From UBA6059 sp040222235 (lineage in GTDB: Bacteria > Bacteroidota > Bacteroidia > Cytophagales > Cyclobacteriaceae), in contig JAVKDO010000044.1 of NCBI GenBank assembly GCA_040222235.1, forward strand, positions 1 through 64,000: a stretch of 64,000 bases of DNA, read 5' to 3'. Under the pieces are notes generated by a model. The model did no database searches and had not been told where the DNA came from. It was given only the letters and a program-made list of their open reading frames with translations. The translations under genes and the position numbers were made by a program. The first letter of the stretch is position 1. Each line of letters begins with the position of its first letter. Below, in pieces: positions 7,237 to 17,683 of this stretch.

Positions 7237-9942
7237 ATGTTGAAATCATCGTCAGTCATACTTCTCATACTATTTGCCTTGAATAGCATTGTTGCTCAAG
7301 ACCTATGGACACCAGAAGAAATCATTAATACAAAGTATGTCACCAACCCTACCATTTCTCCTAACGGGAAATTGGTCGTCTGGACGCAGCGGAGGGGCTT
7401 GGAGGAAGAGGACAAGTTTGTCAATGACCTATATCTGGCACGTCTAGACATGAAAAAAGATGGCAAGATCAGAACCTTCCAATTAACTACTAGTGACGAG
7501 AATGACTATAGTCCACTTTTCAGCGCCGACAGTGAGCAACTGTATTTCCTTTCGTCGCGAGAGAAGGGAAAGGTACTATGGAGACTCAATCTACTGGGCG
7601 GTGAGCCTGAGGAGCTGCATAAGTTTGAGAATGGCATAAGTAATATCTCATGGCTAAAGCCTGGAGTAATTGCCTATACTTCAAATGAGGGCAAGTCGCT
7701 CTATGAGATCGAAAATGAAAAGGACGATACGAATATCGTCGAGGATACAGCGCATTGGAAAGCGCGCAGACTATACAGCTTTGATGTAAAGGAGAAGAAA
7801 ATAGAACGCCTCACGGACAACAGATTTCAAGTAAGACGGTATGCAGCATCTAAGGATGGAAAGCACCTGGTCTATCAAGTCATCATGAGCCCGGACTATG
7901 GCGTGGATGGCAACCCAAAGCCGCAATACTATCTCAAGAATCTCGACACGGGTAATGAGACGAGAATACTAGAAGGAATGCAGGAGCCAGGTGATTTTCA
8001 ATTTACCAATAGTGGCACTGGATTCTATTTCTTAGCTACCAAGTCATCCAATCCTGAGTGGAATGGTGCCGGCATCAGCGAGCTGTACTTCTTCAACCTG
8101 AGCAGCACAGACTATACTAAAGTCGAGCTGGACTGGGAAAATGGGGTAAGCAATTACTGGCTTGCTGGGGATCATGTGGTTGCCGATCTAGCGAACGGTC
8201 CGCTTCGCGAGATTGCTTTCTACAAGAAATCAGCAGAAGCTTGGACCAAGTCAGCCTTGGATTTTGGCGATAGTATGAAAGCGCATGTGGCTATTATGAC
8301 GGTTAGCGATCAGGGTACAAAGCTGGTCTATAATCACTCTACAGCATCCAGCCTACCGGAATACTATGTGGCTGATTTGGTAATGGGCAAGCGAGGAACT
8401 ACCATTGGCGGTAGCGAAAAACTGACATCCCTCAATGACAAGCTCAAAAAGAAGCCTATTGCTAAGTCCGAGATCATCTACTGGACTGGCGCGAATGATG
8501 AAGAAGTCAATGGTATTCTCTATTACCCCAAAAACTATGAACAAGGAAAGCAATACCCGCTGATCCTGTCTATTCACGGGGGACCAACTGGCGTAGATCG
8601 GGATGCATGGTCAGAGCGCTGGTCAACCTACCCACAGATTTACACAGACAAGGGTGCTTTCGTACTCAAGCCCAACTATCATGGTTCAGGGAGTCACAGC
8701 CTTGAGTTCATAGAGTCGATCAAGGGTGGGAACTACTACCACCTGGAGCAAATCGATATCTACAATGGTATCCAACACCTTAACGGTAAAGGGATGATCG
8801 ATATGGATATGCTAGGTACCATGGGCTGGTCAAATGGAGCAATTCTTACGACTTGGATGACTTTGAAATATCCCGATATGTTCAAGGTAGCAGCACCTGG
8901 AGCAGGAGACATCAACTGGACTTCTGACTATGGAACTTGCCAGTTTGGAGTGACGTTCGACCAAAGCTACTTCGGAGGAGCACCCTGGGATGACATGAAC
9001 GGGAAGCACTACAACGAATGGTACATTGATAACTCTCCAATTTTCGAAATTGAGAAAATCAAAACGCCTACGATCATTTTTCACGGTAGTGAGGATAGGG
9101 CAGTGCCACGAGACCAGGGCTGGGAGTACTACCGCGGCTTGCAGCAAGTGGGAGTTGCTCCTGTGAAATTCTTATGGTTTCCGGGACAGCCGCACGGCCT
9201 TCAAAAAATCACGCATCAGCTTCGGAAGATGAAAGAGGAAATCAAGTGGATTGACAAGCATCTCTTCAAAAAGGAAGATGAGCGCAACGAAGCGTTGAAA
9301 GCGGAGAGTCCGCTGGCTACTCAAATACTGCTTTCCAAGAGTAGAAGCGATAAGGGATATTATGGGAGTTTAGCTAATGGAACCTTGATTCCTGATATGG
9401 TGGAGATAGGAGAGGACACTATTGCTGTGGGAAGGTTCGAAGTAACCGTGGCTCAGTACAATGCCTTCAAAGAAGCTGACTTTGATGCTTCTGAAGCGAA
9501 TAGGCCCATGTTAGGTTTGACGAAGGCTGATATCGATGGTTATCTAGCGTGGTTATCACAAAAGACAGGAGCTACCTATCGGCTACCCAATAAGGAAGAG
9601 GCTGATAAACTGCATGAGCTGGGAAGGAAAAATACCAAGCAACAGAATAACCTCAATTATTGGGCAGGTTATGAACTGACTGCTACGGATGTGGAAGCGC
9701 TCCAATCAGAGCTGAGCAAAGTAGATGGTTCACTAATTAGAACTGTGGGAAGTCACCCTGCGGTTAAGGTCAAGGAGAAGGTTATGCTGTTTGACCTGGG
9801 TGGTAATGCAGCGGAATACTATTTGGAGAACGGAGATCTGAAAACTTACGACTATAGCGCGTATGATTTTGTAGATCCGTATGCAGAGATAAGTTCTACT
9901 ATCCCAGCCAACATAGGATTTAGGGTAGTGAGAGAAAAATAG
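7237..9942 (+). CDS. S9-family serine peptidase fused to a sulfatase-modifying-factor-like domain
   Basis: A 901-aa exported protein (signal peptide about 1-20, ending VAQD). Residues 25-400 form a WD40-like beta-propeller typical of acylaminoacyl-peptidase/DPP relatives; 410-690 is the alpha/beta-hydrolase domain with nucleophile S532 (GWSNG), D620 (GSEDRAVP) and H653 (QPHG). Family members cleave peptides behind Pro or release N-acyl amino acids. Residues about 715-901 resemble a formylglycine-generating-enzyme (SUMF1) fold: VGRFEVTVAQYNAF, YRLPNKEEADKL, DLGGNAAEYY, NIGFRVVREK. This domain has no Cys at all, so it cannot be an active FGE; a ligand-binding or scaffold role is an inference. 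Confidence 0.9.
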   Translation: MLKSSSVILLILFALNSIVAQDLWTPEEIINTKYVTNPTISPNGKLVVWTQRRGLEEEDKFVNDLYLARLDMKKDGKIRTFQLTTSDENDYSPLFSADSEQLYFLSSREKGKVLWRLNLLGGEPEELHKFENGISNISWLKPGVIAYTSNEGKSLYEIENEKDDTNIVEDTAHWKARRLYSFDVKEKKIERLTDNRFQVRRYAASKDGKHLVYQVIMSPDYGVDGNPKPQYYLKNLDTGNETRILEGMQEPGDFQFTNSGTGFYFLATKSSNPEWNGAGISELYFFNLSSTDYTKVELDWENGVSNYWLAGDHVVADLANGPLREIAFYKKSAEAWTKSALDFGDSMKAHVAIMTVSDQGTKLVYNHSTASSLPEYYVADLVMGKRGTTIGGSEKLTSLNDKLKKKPIAKSEIIYWTGANDEEVNGILYYPKNYEQGKQYPLILSIHGGPTGVDRDAWSERWSTYPQIYTDKGAFVLKPNYHGSGSHSLEFIESIKGGNYYHLEQIDIYNGIQHLNGKGMIDMDMLGTMGWSNGAILTTWMTLKYPDMFKVAAPGAGDINWTSDYGTCQFGVTFDQSYFGGAPWDDMNGKHYNEWYIDNSPIFEIEKIKTPTIIFHGSEDRAVPRDQGWEYYRGLQQVGVAPVKFLWFPGQPHGLQKITHQLRKMKEEIKWIDKHLFKKEDERNEALKAESPLATQILLSKSRSDKGYYGSLANGTLIPDMVEIGEDTIAVGRFEVTVAQYNAFKEADFDASEANRPMLGLTKADIDGYLAWLSQKTGATYRLPNKEEADKLHELGRKNTKQQNNLNYWAGYELTATDVEALQSELSKVDGSLIRTVGSHPAVKVKEKVMLFDLGGNAAEYYLENGDLKTYDYSAYDFVDPYAEISSTIPANIGFRVVREK

Positions 9943-9961
9943 ATTATTGCGGTAGGGAGTT

Positions 9962-10144
9962 TTAATAGAGCTGAATCTCAGCAAAAATTAACTCAAGCTC
10001 TTGGCGGGTCTTTTTGATCTTGGCGGCTAGCTGCGTGAGCATGCTTTCTTTCTGCCCTTCTTCGAAATTGAAGTCCTCTTCTAGTAGAAAAGGATATCTC
10101 CATTTTAACATTACTTTTTGTTCGCGCCAGCTTCTTACTACCAT
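9962..10144 (-). CDS. CsbD-like small stress protein
   Basis: A 60-aa protein from an ATG at 10142-10144. The pattern SWREQKVMLKWRYPF, then DFNFEEGQKESMLTQLA and KIKKTRQELELIFAEIQ, matches the CsbD family seen in Bacteroidota (a helix pair with an EEG(K/Q)xE core). The family is induced in general stress; the biochemical role is unknown. It converges with the S9 peptidase gene, with 19 bp between the stops. The frame has no Cys and a high charge content, as expected. Confidence 0.72.
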   Translation of the reverse strand: MVVRSWREQKVMLKWRYPFLLEEDFNFEEGQKESMLTQLAAKIKKTRQELELIFAEIQLY

Positions 10145-10498
10145 ATATCTGTAAGATACGCTATTCCATCGATAATGTTTAGGTAGCTACACAGAGAGAG
10201 TAATCCATATCCACTTTCTATTGCGTATTAAGCAGCCTTTATATCTACTTCATTGAATCGACTTATTCAACACCGTTTATGACTATGTAAATGTGATCAA
10301 ATTCGACTTACGTTCATCGTCACAATTAATTCACCATTAAAAGATTAGGTACGGATGTTAAATCAAACATAATACCTGTGCTATAATGCTGAACCAATGA
10401 TTGGCTATTTTACACAATGTGCCATTGGCTGTATTTCCTTTGCGGTACGCTGTGACTTTTTTGTCCATACACGTCTTAACCTTGAATAAACCTGTTTT
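10145..10498. other. 354-bp AT-rich divergent gap
   Basis: This stretch separates the CsbD-like gene (minus) from the dikinase-like gene (plus) and must hold both promoters. I see no frame of convincing length, no strong hairpin and no repeat in it. Confidence 0.5.
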
Positions 10499-13456
10499 AT
10501 GAAAATAACATATCTGAAATCTTCTTTCTTGAACCTATCGGTCTCAGTTGCCACGTGCTTACTCATAAGTCTTCAGTTATGCTTGTGGGCTGGTTTTACC
10601 GCCAATGGACAACCAAAACTTACGTCGGAAGCCATTCAACAATTGGTAGAAAGACTCAAAGCTGATCAAAGGGGACCATATAAGGATATCCGCTGGTTTT
10701 GTACAGACGGGTCATTTCGAGCACCTCAAGAGAGATGTCCCGAGCCAAGTCCGCAGAGAGCAAGGTATAAAGATGAGGTAGTTACCTTGGCGGCTTCTAA
10801 TGGTATTTATTTAGGCCAAATCTTATCAACTACCCCAATATCAGATTTTTGGGATCATGACAATGCACATTCCAGACTGAAGCAGTATCAATTGGAGAAG
10901 TACTTACGCGCTGTAGATAACGGCTGGGTACTTCGAAAAGGACAGTATTACAGGGGCGCGCTACAGGCAGAAGACGAAGAGAATTGGGGTAATCTGTTTT
11001 TCTCTAAAATGCTTGAGGACAAGTTGTTAATAGAAAGAAATTATTTCCTCTTGAGAGAGTCAGCAAGAGATATCCCTCATCAGGGTGATGACAACAATGC
11101 CCAGCGGATACGGTCACTGTCTATGGTGATTTCAGACCAATATCCTGAGTTTATGAACATCAGGATTAAGATCCACGGACAGCCCGATATTACAGATATT
11201 GAACTAACTCAGAACTTTAGCAGCAAGAACGCGGCTAAGCTAAATGACGAATTGAAGAAGAGCTTCGATGAACTTATCTCAGAATTGGAAACCTATTATG
11301 AGCCCGTTCAAAGATCATCTTATGCCCGATATACTAAGAGATTACCCAAGTCAGTCGAGTCGATCCAGTTCGTTAGTAAGTTTTTGAATGATTATTATTC
11401 AATGCCATCAGGATTGGAGAGAATCGATCTATCAGCAAAGGCATTGTACGAGATGAGATTGGCATTGGCCTCTCCATTATCGGGATCAGCACGTCTAGCC
11501 ATGATGGATATCTCGCTTTTAGCTGAGAAGACCTTGCTGCAAGACCTGGGAGAATGGCAACCCTCTACGGTTAAGGAACTCATGAACGTCACTTACAGCT
11601 TGGGATGGGCTTTAGCGGGTACCGGCTACATCGAGTTGTGGGAGTGGGAGTCTCTATCTCCGCAGCTATTGCCGCCTACCGGCAATTCGGTTAATCTAGC
11701 CACGCTTAGGACTTATTTTGAAAAATCTAGAAGCTTAGTAGAGTGGGGCACAGGTATGGTAAGAGCAGTTTATCAACCGACAATCACGCTCTTTTCTGGA
11801 TTCGAGCCTTTATCCAGCGGTTTCATTGACGACAGAGTCAGGTCTTCACTTTTACTTCCTTTGGGTCGATTCGTTGCGGCTCATGGAGACAACTTCGCAA
11901 GTCAGGCTGGTTTGACCAACAAGGTGATGAACATTCCCGAGCAGGGTAGGATAAGAGGCCTCAACCCTGGCTATGCGATGGGAGAACTGGTAGTAATAGA
12001 GGAGTTAGGAGAGGCAGATGTAGATGCAAGTAAGATTTATGTCTTTGAACAACCACCTGCAGACCTCAAACCAGTAGCTGGCATTGCGACGGTTTCCGAA
12101 GGCAATGCCGTGTCTCACGTGCAGCTACTTGCCCGGAATTTGGGTATCCCCAATATGATTCTTGCCAAGGACAACCTGATGGCCTTAAAGGCATATGAAG
12201 GTCAGAAAGTCTTCTATGCGGTTTCCAATTCGGGTACGGCCATAATGAAGCTGGCGAGTGAGATGTCTGATGCAGAACGCCAGTTGTTTTCCAAAAAAAT
12301 AAGATCAGAAGATATGATCACTGTACCAGTCGACAGAATACAGTTGACGGGCAGTGGCGTGGTTAACCTTCGAGATATTCGTGCAGACGACTCTGGTAAG
12401 TTATGTGGCCCAAAAGCAGCCAACCTTGGTCAGCTAAAGGCATTATTTCCTGACGAAGTGGTCGAAGGAATGGCGCTACCATTCAGCATATTCCTGACAC
12501 ATATGAAGCAGCCTATTCCTGGTAAGGGAATGTCCTATTGGGAATATCTCAACAAGATTTTCTCCGACTCAAAGGCCATGATCAAGGCCGGGAAGTCACT
12601 GGGAGAGATTGAAACCTACACGCTTGCAGAACTAGCCAAGCTCCGGGACGATATAAAATCCATGAAGCTAATTCCTTCTTTCGAAACAGAACTAGAGAAG
12701 GCATTTCAGACAATCCTGGGTAGTCCTATGGGTAAGGTTCCGGTCTTTCTACGCAGTGATACGAATATGGAAGACCTTAAGGATTTTACCGGTGCGGGTC
12801 TTAATTTGACGGTCTTTAATGTGGTTTCAAAGGAGAAAATATGGCAGGGAATTAAGGACGTATGGGCTTCTCCTTACACTGAGCGTAGTTATAAATGGAG
12901 ACAAAAATACCTGTTGAACCCGGAGAATGTCTATCCTTCGATCCTCATCATACCAAGTGTTGATGTAGACTATTCAGGCGTATTGATTACCAAAGGAGTA
13001 TCCTCTAACAATCCTCAGGATTTGACCGTAGCATTTAGTCGAGGAGCAGGTGGAGCGGTAGATGGCCAGTCGGCAGAGTCGTATCTCTTGACTTATGAGG
13101 GGCCTTCAGAACTGCTCTCCCCAGCACGTGAGCCATTTTTCAATAGACTACCGGCTGCCGGTGGTATGGAGAAGAATAGTGCTACCTACGAAAAACGCGT
13201 ACTCAAACCTGTCAATCTTAATAGAATTAGAAAGCTTTCTGCTGAGGCGAGAAGAATCTTGCCTAATACACCAGGGGTCGAGAGTCAGGGGCCTTTTGAT
13301 ATCGAGTTGGGATTCAAAGACGATAAGCTGTGGCTGTTTCAGATCCGCCCTTTTGTTGAAAATAAAAAAGCTGTATCATCTGAATATCTGCAGTCTATTT
13401 CACCCAAGATTGATTTGAAAAAGACAGTTGACTTATCCCAAAATATAGCTCAGTAG
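10499..13456 (+). CDS. Exported dikinase-like protein: phosphohistidine domain followed by ATP-grasp domain
   Basis: A 985-aa protein. Residues 1-38 look like a signal peptide or anchor (hydrophobic LSVSVATCLLISLQLCLWAG). Residues 40-480 are mostly helical and unrecognised. Residues 490-590 form a swivelling phosphohistidine domain with the conserved His at 540 (NAVSHVQLLARNLGIPN). Residues 630-975 are a PPDK/PEP-synthase-type ATP-binding domain (CGPKAANLGQLK, VFLRSDTNMEDL, DYSGVLITKG, FDIELGFKDDKLWLFQIRPF). His domain before C-terminal ATP-grasp is the glucan/phosphoglucan water dikinase order, not that of PEP synthase, and the PEP-binding barrel is missing. A dikinase with an export signal is odd because ATP is scarce outside the cytoplasm. 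The next gene follows by 37 bp. Confidence 0.82.
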   Translation: MKITYLKSSFLNLSVSVATCLLISLQLCLWAGFTANGQPKLTSEAIQQLVERLKADQRGPYKDIRWFCTDGSFRAPQERCPEPSPQRARYKDEVVTLAASNGIYLGQILSTTPISDFWDHDNAHSRLKQYQLEKYLRAVDNGWVLRKGQYYRGALQAEDEENWGNLFFSKMLEDKLLIERNYFLLRESARDIPHQGDDNNAQRIRSLSMVISDQYPEFMNIRIKIHGQPDITDIELTQNFSSKNAAKLNDELKKSFDELISELETYYEPVQRSSYARYTKRLPKSVESIQFVSKFLNDYYSMPSGLERIDLSAKALYEMRLALASPLSGSARLAMMDISLLAEKTLLQDLGEWQPSTVKELMNVTYSLGWALAGTGYIELWEWESLSPQLLPPTGNSVNLATLRTYFEKSRSLVEWGTGMVRAVYQPTITLFSGFEPLSSGFIDDRVRSSLLLPLGRFVAAHGDNFASQAGLTNKVMNIPEQGRIRGLNPGYAMGELVVIEELGEADVDASKIYVFEQPPADLKPVAGIATVSEGNAVSHVQLLARNLGIPNMILAKDNLMALKAYEGQKVFYAVSNSGTAIMKLASEMSDAERQLFSKKIRSEDMITVPVDRIQLTGSGVVNLRDIRADDSGKLCGPKAANLGQLKALFPDEVVEGMALPFSIFLTHMKQPIPGKGMSYWEYLNKIFSDSKAMIKAGKSLGEIETYTLAELAKLRDDIKSMKLIPSFETELEKAFQTILGSPMGKVPVFLRSDTNMEDLKDFTGAGLNLTVFNVVSKEKIWQGIKDVWASPYTERSYKWRQKYLLNPENVYPSILIIPSVDVDYSGVLITKGVSSNNPQDLTVAFSRGAGGAVDGQSAESYLLTYEGPSELLSPAREPFFNRLPAAGGMEKNSATYEKRVLKPVNLNRIRKLSAEARRILPNTPGVESQGPFDIELGFKDDKLWLFQIRPFVENKKAVSSEYLQSISPKIDLKKTVDLSQNIAQ

Positions 13457-13493
13457 CTAGAAATAGAAAGTTCAAATATAAGTTCAGATTTAT

Positions 13494-14756
13494 ATGAAAG
13501 CTCAATTAGTAGCATTAACTATTCTCATCCTGATTTCGGGGTTCACGATAGTGTCAAGCGAAAACGAGTATCCTATCGATGGCTATTCATCGACCGGTAT
13601 TCGCAGGTTGATGTATCTCCAAAAAAAATTGGATGGTGAAATTGATGGAACACCGATCGTGGCGGGTGGAAGAAAGTCGATCAAAGATATCCAGCTCAAC
13701 TTGTTGGGAGAAAAGGGAGATAGCCTGAAAGTGCTGCCTCAAGCAGACCCGAGTTTACAGAAATCGATCAATGCGATGTTTCCAAATATGGACGAGAGCT
13801 ATTCGATAGCCGTACTCGACATCACTCCTGGTCGACCAATTAGGTATGCAAAACGTCAGGAAAATAAGGGATTCCAGCCCGGTAGCGTGGGAAAGCTGGC
13901 TGTACTACTGGCCTTGTTTGATCAACTGGCAGAATTGGAACCTTACTCCTTCGAGGCACGACAAGATATACTCAGGAATACTCAAGTAACTGCTGGTAGC
14001 TGGTCGATTATTGATGAGCATACTGTTCCTTTCTTTGATACTGAAACAGATAAATTCCTTGCTCGAATAGTGAAGGAGCAAGATGTTTTTTCGCTTTATG
14101 AGTGGACTGATCATATGCTTTCTGTTAGCAATAATGCTGCTGCGAGTATTGTATGGAGAGAGGTGATGCTGATGAAAGTTTTTGGTCAGGAGTATCCCGT
14201 GTCTGAAGAAAGAGCTGCTGAGTATTTCAAAACCACCAAGAAAAGTGAACTTGGTGCCTTGTCAGTGGAGCTTGTGAATGGTCCTTTGCGTGAATTGGGG
14301 ATAGAGTCTGATGAATGGAGGCTTGGTAGTTTCTTCACCCGAGGTGCGAAGGCCATTGTTCCAGGGGATGGTGGTAGTATCGGTTCGCCGGTAGGCTTGA
14401 TGAAATTTTTGATAGCGGTCGAGAGAGGTCGAGCTGTAGATGAAGAGTCTAGTCTCGAGATAAAGCGGATGATGTACATGACTGATCGCAGAATCAGGTA
14501 TGCTGCCGCGGAGGTACTCAAGCCGGCAGCAGTTTACTTCAAGTCGGGTAGCCTGTACGGTTGTGTGCCAGAGGAGGGGTTTGTCTGTCAAAAATACCAC
14601 GGGAACAAGCAGAACTATATGAACTCGGTGGCTATCGTAGAGCATCCGGATGGTACGACTTACATGGTGACACTCATGTCAAATGTATTGAGGAAAAATT
14701 CCAGCGGAGATCACTACGGATTAGCCACACAGGTGGATCGGATAGTTAGGAAGTGA
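13494..14756 (+). CDS. Class A beta-lactamase-fold serine hydrolase
   Basis: A 420-aa exported protein (signal peptide about 1-22). The penicilloyl-serine transferase motifs are all present: S131-V-G-K134 (SxxK), S212-N-N (SDN equivalent) and K350-S-G (KTG). It is longer than a typical class A enzyme (about 290 aa), with an extra N-terminal region of about 100 residues. It could be a beta-lactamase, a peptidoglycan endopeptidase/carboxypeptidase or another acyl-serine enzyme; no Glu166-type motif could be assigned with confidence. It lies 37 bp after the dikinase-like gene, probably in one operon. Confidence 0.85.
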   Translation: MKAQLVALTILILISGFTIVSSENEYPIDGYSSTGIRRLMYLQKKLDGEIDGTPIVAGGRKSIKDIQLNLLGEKGDSLKVLPQADPSLQKSINAMFPNMDESYSIAVLDITPGRPIRYAKRQENKGFQPGSVGKLAVLLALFDQLAELEPYSFEARQDILRNTQVTAGSWSIIDEHTVPFFDTETDKFLARIVKEQDVFSLYEWTDHMLSVSNNAAASIVWREVMLMKVFGQEYPVSEERAAEYFKTTKKSELGALSVELVNGPLRELGIESDEWRLGSFFTRGAKAIVPGDGGSIGSPVGLMKFLIAVERGRAVDEESSLEIKRMMYMTDRRIRYAAAEVLKPAAVYFKSGSLYGCVPEEGFVCQKYHGNKQNYMNSVAIVEHPDGTTYMVTLMSNVLRKNSSGDHYGLATQVDRIVRK

Positions 14757-14801
14757 TCAGTTTATGGTTAATTCCTATAAGCTGCGCTTGACAAAAGCTA
14801 C

Positions 14802-17615
14802 CTAGCCATTCAACGTTTGAATGGCCTTCAGCGCAAAGGTGCGGACTTTAATGTTTTCATCATGCTGATATTGAACGGCTAGAGGAAGGTAGCTAGTTTC
14901 TTTCAGCACTTTGATGAGATGAAGTACGGCAAGCTTTAGTCTCTGGTCTTTACCTTCCAATATCAGTTCAAAACACTCGTATTGATTGGGGATTCTAATA
15001 TTCAATTGCTCTAGCGCATCCCTGGAGATATTGTCGAGTAAGGTTGTCTCGACTAGAGGCATTAGAACCTTCTTAAGGCTCGTGTCTAGTAGATTGTCTA
15101 AAAATTCCACAGCATTGAAATAGAGGTCTGGCTTTTTGCTCTGAATGCCATTGTAAATTGATAGAATATCAGTCGGAGAGTATTTCAAGCCCAGTAGGTA
15201 AAAAATGCGCTCCAGATTTCCTTCAAGCCTTCGTTCAAGTAGCTCCACAAGGCTGTTGCGAGCATCACTTATCTCATCAGTGCTTTTGTGTTCTGATTGA
15301 TCTGTTACCCGCTGGGCATACAACACAGCTAGGGTGTCTGTATAGTTTTTAGCTTCGTTAAGAATGAGATCAATTGTTGCTTTTTTGTAATAATTGAGAT
15401 GTGGAAAACGAACCTTGAGTTGATTAAGTGATTTGAGTGCTTGACCTTGGGTATTTATGTCTCCCTTGGCAATCAGCACGAACAGCAGATCAACCGAAGA
15501 TTGGGAGTGTAGTCTCTCCAGTAAAAGAGCGATGGATCTTATATCATTTACATCTTTGTGCCCTTCAATGATCCTTGAAGCCTCATCAATGAGGCCTAAT
15601 CCAAACTTCATCAAAGCGTCAATGACCTCTTTTTGCAGCTCCTTTCTGGAAATCACCTGAATAAGTGGCAAAACAAAATCATCACTCAATGTATGAGCAG
15701 CTGCCTTTACCGCGGCACGGGCAATAACTTCGTCTTCATGATTGAGTCTATCGTGAATAAATGAATAGTATTCCGTGAGCCCGGAATCGCCAATAGCTTC
15801 TAGCAGCGAGCTCGGAGCTATTGTCGCTTCATTTCCATATCGCATCGCTTGTGTGGCTTTTTCAATACCTCCTTTTAGATCAAATTTCTCCTTAAGCGTG
15901 ATATTATCTCTTGTTTCGATAGAAAGACTGACTAATGCAGCACCCCTGACTTCCAAATCTTCATCGATCAAATATTGATTCATCAATGTTTCAAGTTCAG
16001 TTGGACAATGCTCTATGAGATACTCAAATGCTGCTATTCTGACCTCATCTTCGGGATCGTTAATCATCGATTTTACTTGATCCGTTATTTTCAAATCTTT
16101 GTAATAATAAAGGCGCGCAAGGGCCGCTGCTTTTATTCTGGGATTTGAGTGATCTAGGAGAGCGAGAAGGGGTGAAACAAAAGTGCTATTGGTAGTCTCT
16201 TTGAGTTTACCGAGTACAAATAATATTTCCCCATCTGATCCTGAAGTAAGTACTTTTCTCAAGCCACCAAGTACGGATTCATTTGATATGTCGATGTTCT
16301 TTTTGTCTTTCCGGGTAGCTGCATTTGCCATTTTCAATTGAAATGAGCGTAGATACTCGTTTCTGACCTTGCGCGCCATATATAGCCATAGGGCAATAAG
16401 TATAATTGTCATTATACTAATGAACTTTACTGGCACAGCCACTACACTCACGAAGAGTATCAGTATTAATCCACCCACACCTGTAGCCAAACTATCAACG
16501 AAAACATCAATAAACGTCTTAGTCTGATTTTTGACTTCAAGTGGGATAGGCAGCATAAGAAGCTCAATTCCGGCCTTGTTAATGGATTGCTTAAGGCTAC
16601 CCTCATTGACCCTAAGTAATATGGCCACCCAAAGTTGAGGAACAAAAATCAGGAATATCCCAGGTATGAGAATACCCAAGGGTAGCAGGAAGAGTGAGAA
16701 TCCGACACCATAGCGCCCGACTATTTTCTTAGTCAGAAATAGCTGAATGACCAATGAGAAAATGTTCATCGTCGAGAACCAAAAGCCGAAGAATGAAGCC
16801 AATTCATCTGAGTCCGTGTAGGTGCTACTTGCCATTGCACTGAACTGGAAATCAACAAGCTTAGAAACGACTACACTGACTGCCAATATGCCAGCGATCA
16901 ATGAAAGGTGCTTTGATTGCCTAATAAGAGTAAAAGGGTGCTCAGTGTTGGGACTGGTGCGTTTGACTTGTCGCAAATGAGGCTGAGTAGGAGTGACGTA
17001 CTTGTGCCAGAGCGTATTGGTAATGGGGATGCATATGGCTATCAGGGCGGCACATAGGAAAAGTAGATATTCAGATCCAAAAATAGGCGCAGCAAGAGAA
17101 GTGAGGTAGCCTCCAAAAATCCCTCCTGCAATAGCACCAGAACCAATTAGACCAAAAAGTCGCTTGGCCTCTCTCAAATTGAGCACCACATTGACTAGTA
17201 TCCAAAACTGAGATGCCGAGAGGACAGCAAACAGCGCCACTTCAACATAGAAAATATAGAGTAGCCAATTATCAAGCCGTCCGAAGAGGTGCAACACCCC
17301 AAAGGCTATAAGACTCAAAACTGAAACCAGATAAGTCTTCTTAATGATGGAGATCAGTGAAGACCTACGAAGTGAACGCGAATAGACCTAAGAAAGTAAT
17401 GCCGCGAAAATAGCAACGAGTATGAAGGCCTTGGGCAAAGCTTGAACGCCAAAATGATCCAGGAAAAGCGCATTGGCTATAGGCTTCAGTATAAGTATGG
17501 CAGTAACGAGGAGGAAAATATTGGCCTGCAGGAGCAGAACTCTTTTTCTTTCCCCTTGACGTACCTCAAACAACCTTTCAACTAATTTCTTGAGACGGTC
17601 AAGGACTGAATTCAT
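14802..17615 (-). pseudogene. NTP/NDP-translocase-like transporter with HEAT repeats, interrupted by an in-frame TAG
   Basis: Two minus-strand frames are the two parts of one gene. The first (from ATG at 17613-17615) encodes VRQGERKRVLLLQANIFLL and further N-terminal membrane helices, and ends at TAG 17388-17390. The same reading frame continues directly with sensible membrane-protein sequence (VYSRSLRRSSLISIIKK) through about 10 further membrane segments and then about 400 residues of HEAT-like repeats, to a stop at 14802. The total is 938 codons; only codon 76 is nonsense. The membrane part resembles the ATP/ADP carrier-like family of Bacteroidota. Readings: a recent nonsense mutation, a sequencing error, read-through, or reinitiation at an internal TTG (17318). 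Confidence 0.8.
17388..17390 (-). other. In-frame amber codon interrupting the transporter frame
   Basis: On the minus strand the codons read GCA TTA CTT TCT TAG GTC TAT TCG. Coding sense resumes immediately in the same frame, so no base has been inserted or lost. A change from a TAT/TAC, CAG, AAG, GAG, TTG, TCG or TGG codon would each explain it by one substitution. Confidence 0.85.
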
Positions 17616-17683
17616 TTACCAATTATTTCAGACGGATCTAGTCAAATCTATACCATCTAATAGAGCTGAAGGCGCGGCTGCTC

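Noticed and set aside
9733..9984. An 83-codon minus-strand frame over the end of the S9 peptidase gene
   Set aside because: A shadow of the conserved C-terminal domain; the nearby real minus-strand gene is the CsbD-like one at 9962-10144.
14802..17318. The 838-codon downstream part as an independent intact gene starting at the TTG
   Set aside because: Coding sense extends upstream in the same frame through the TAG into the N-terminal part, so it is the rest of a split gene.
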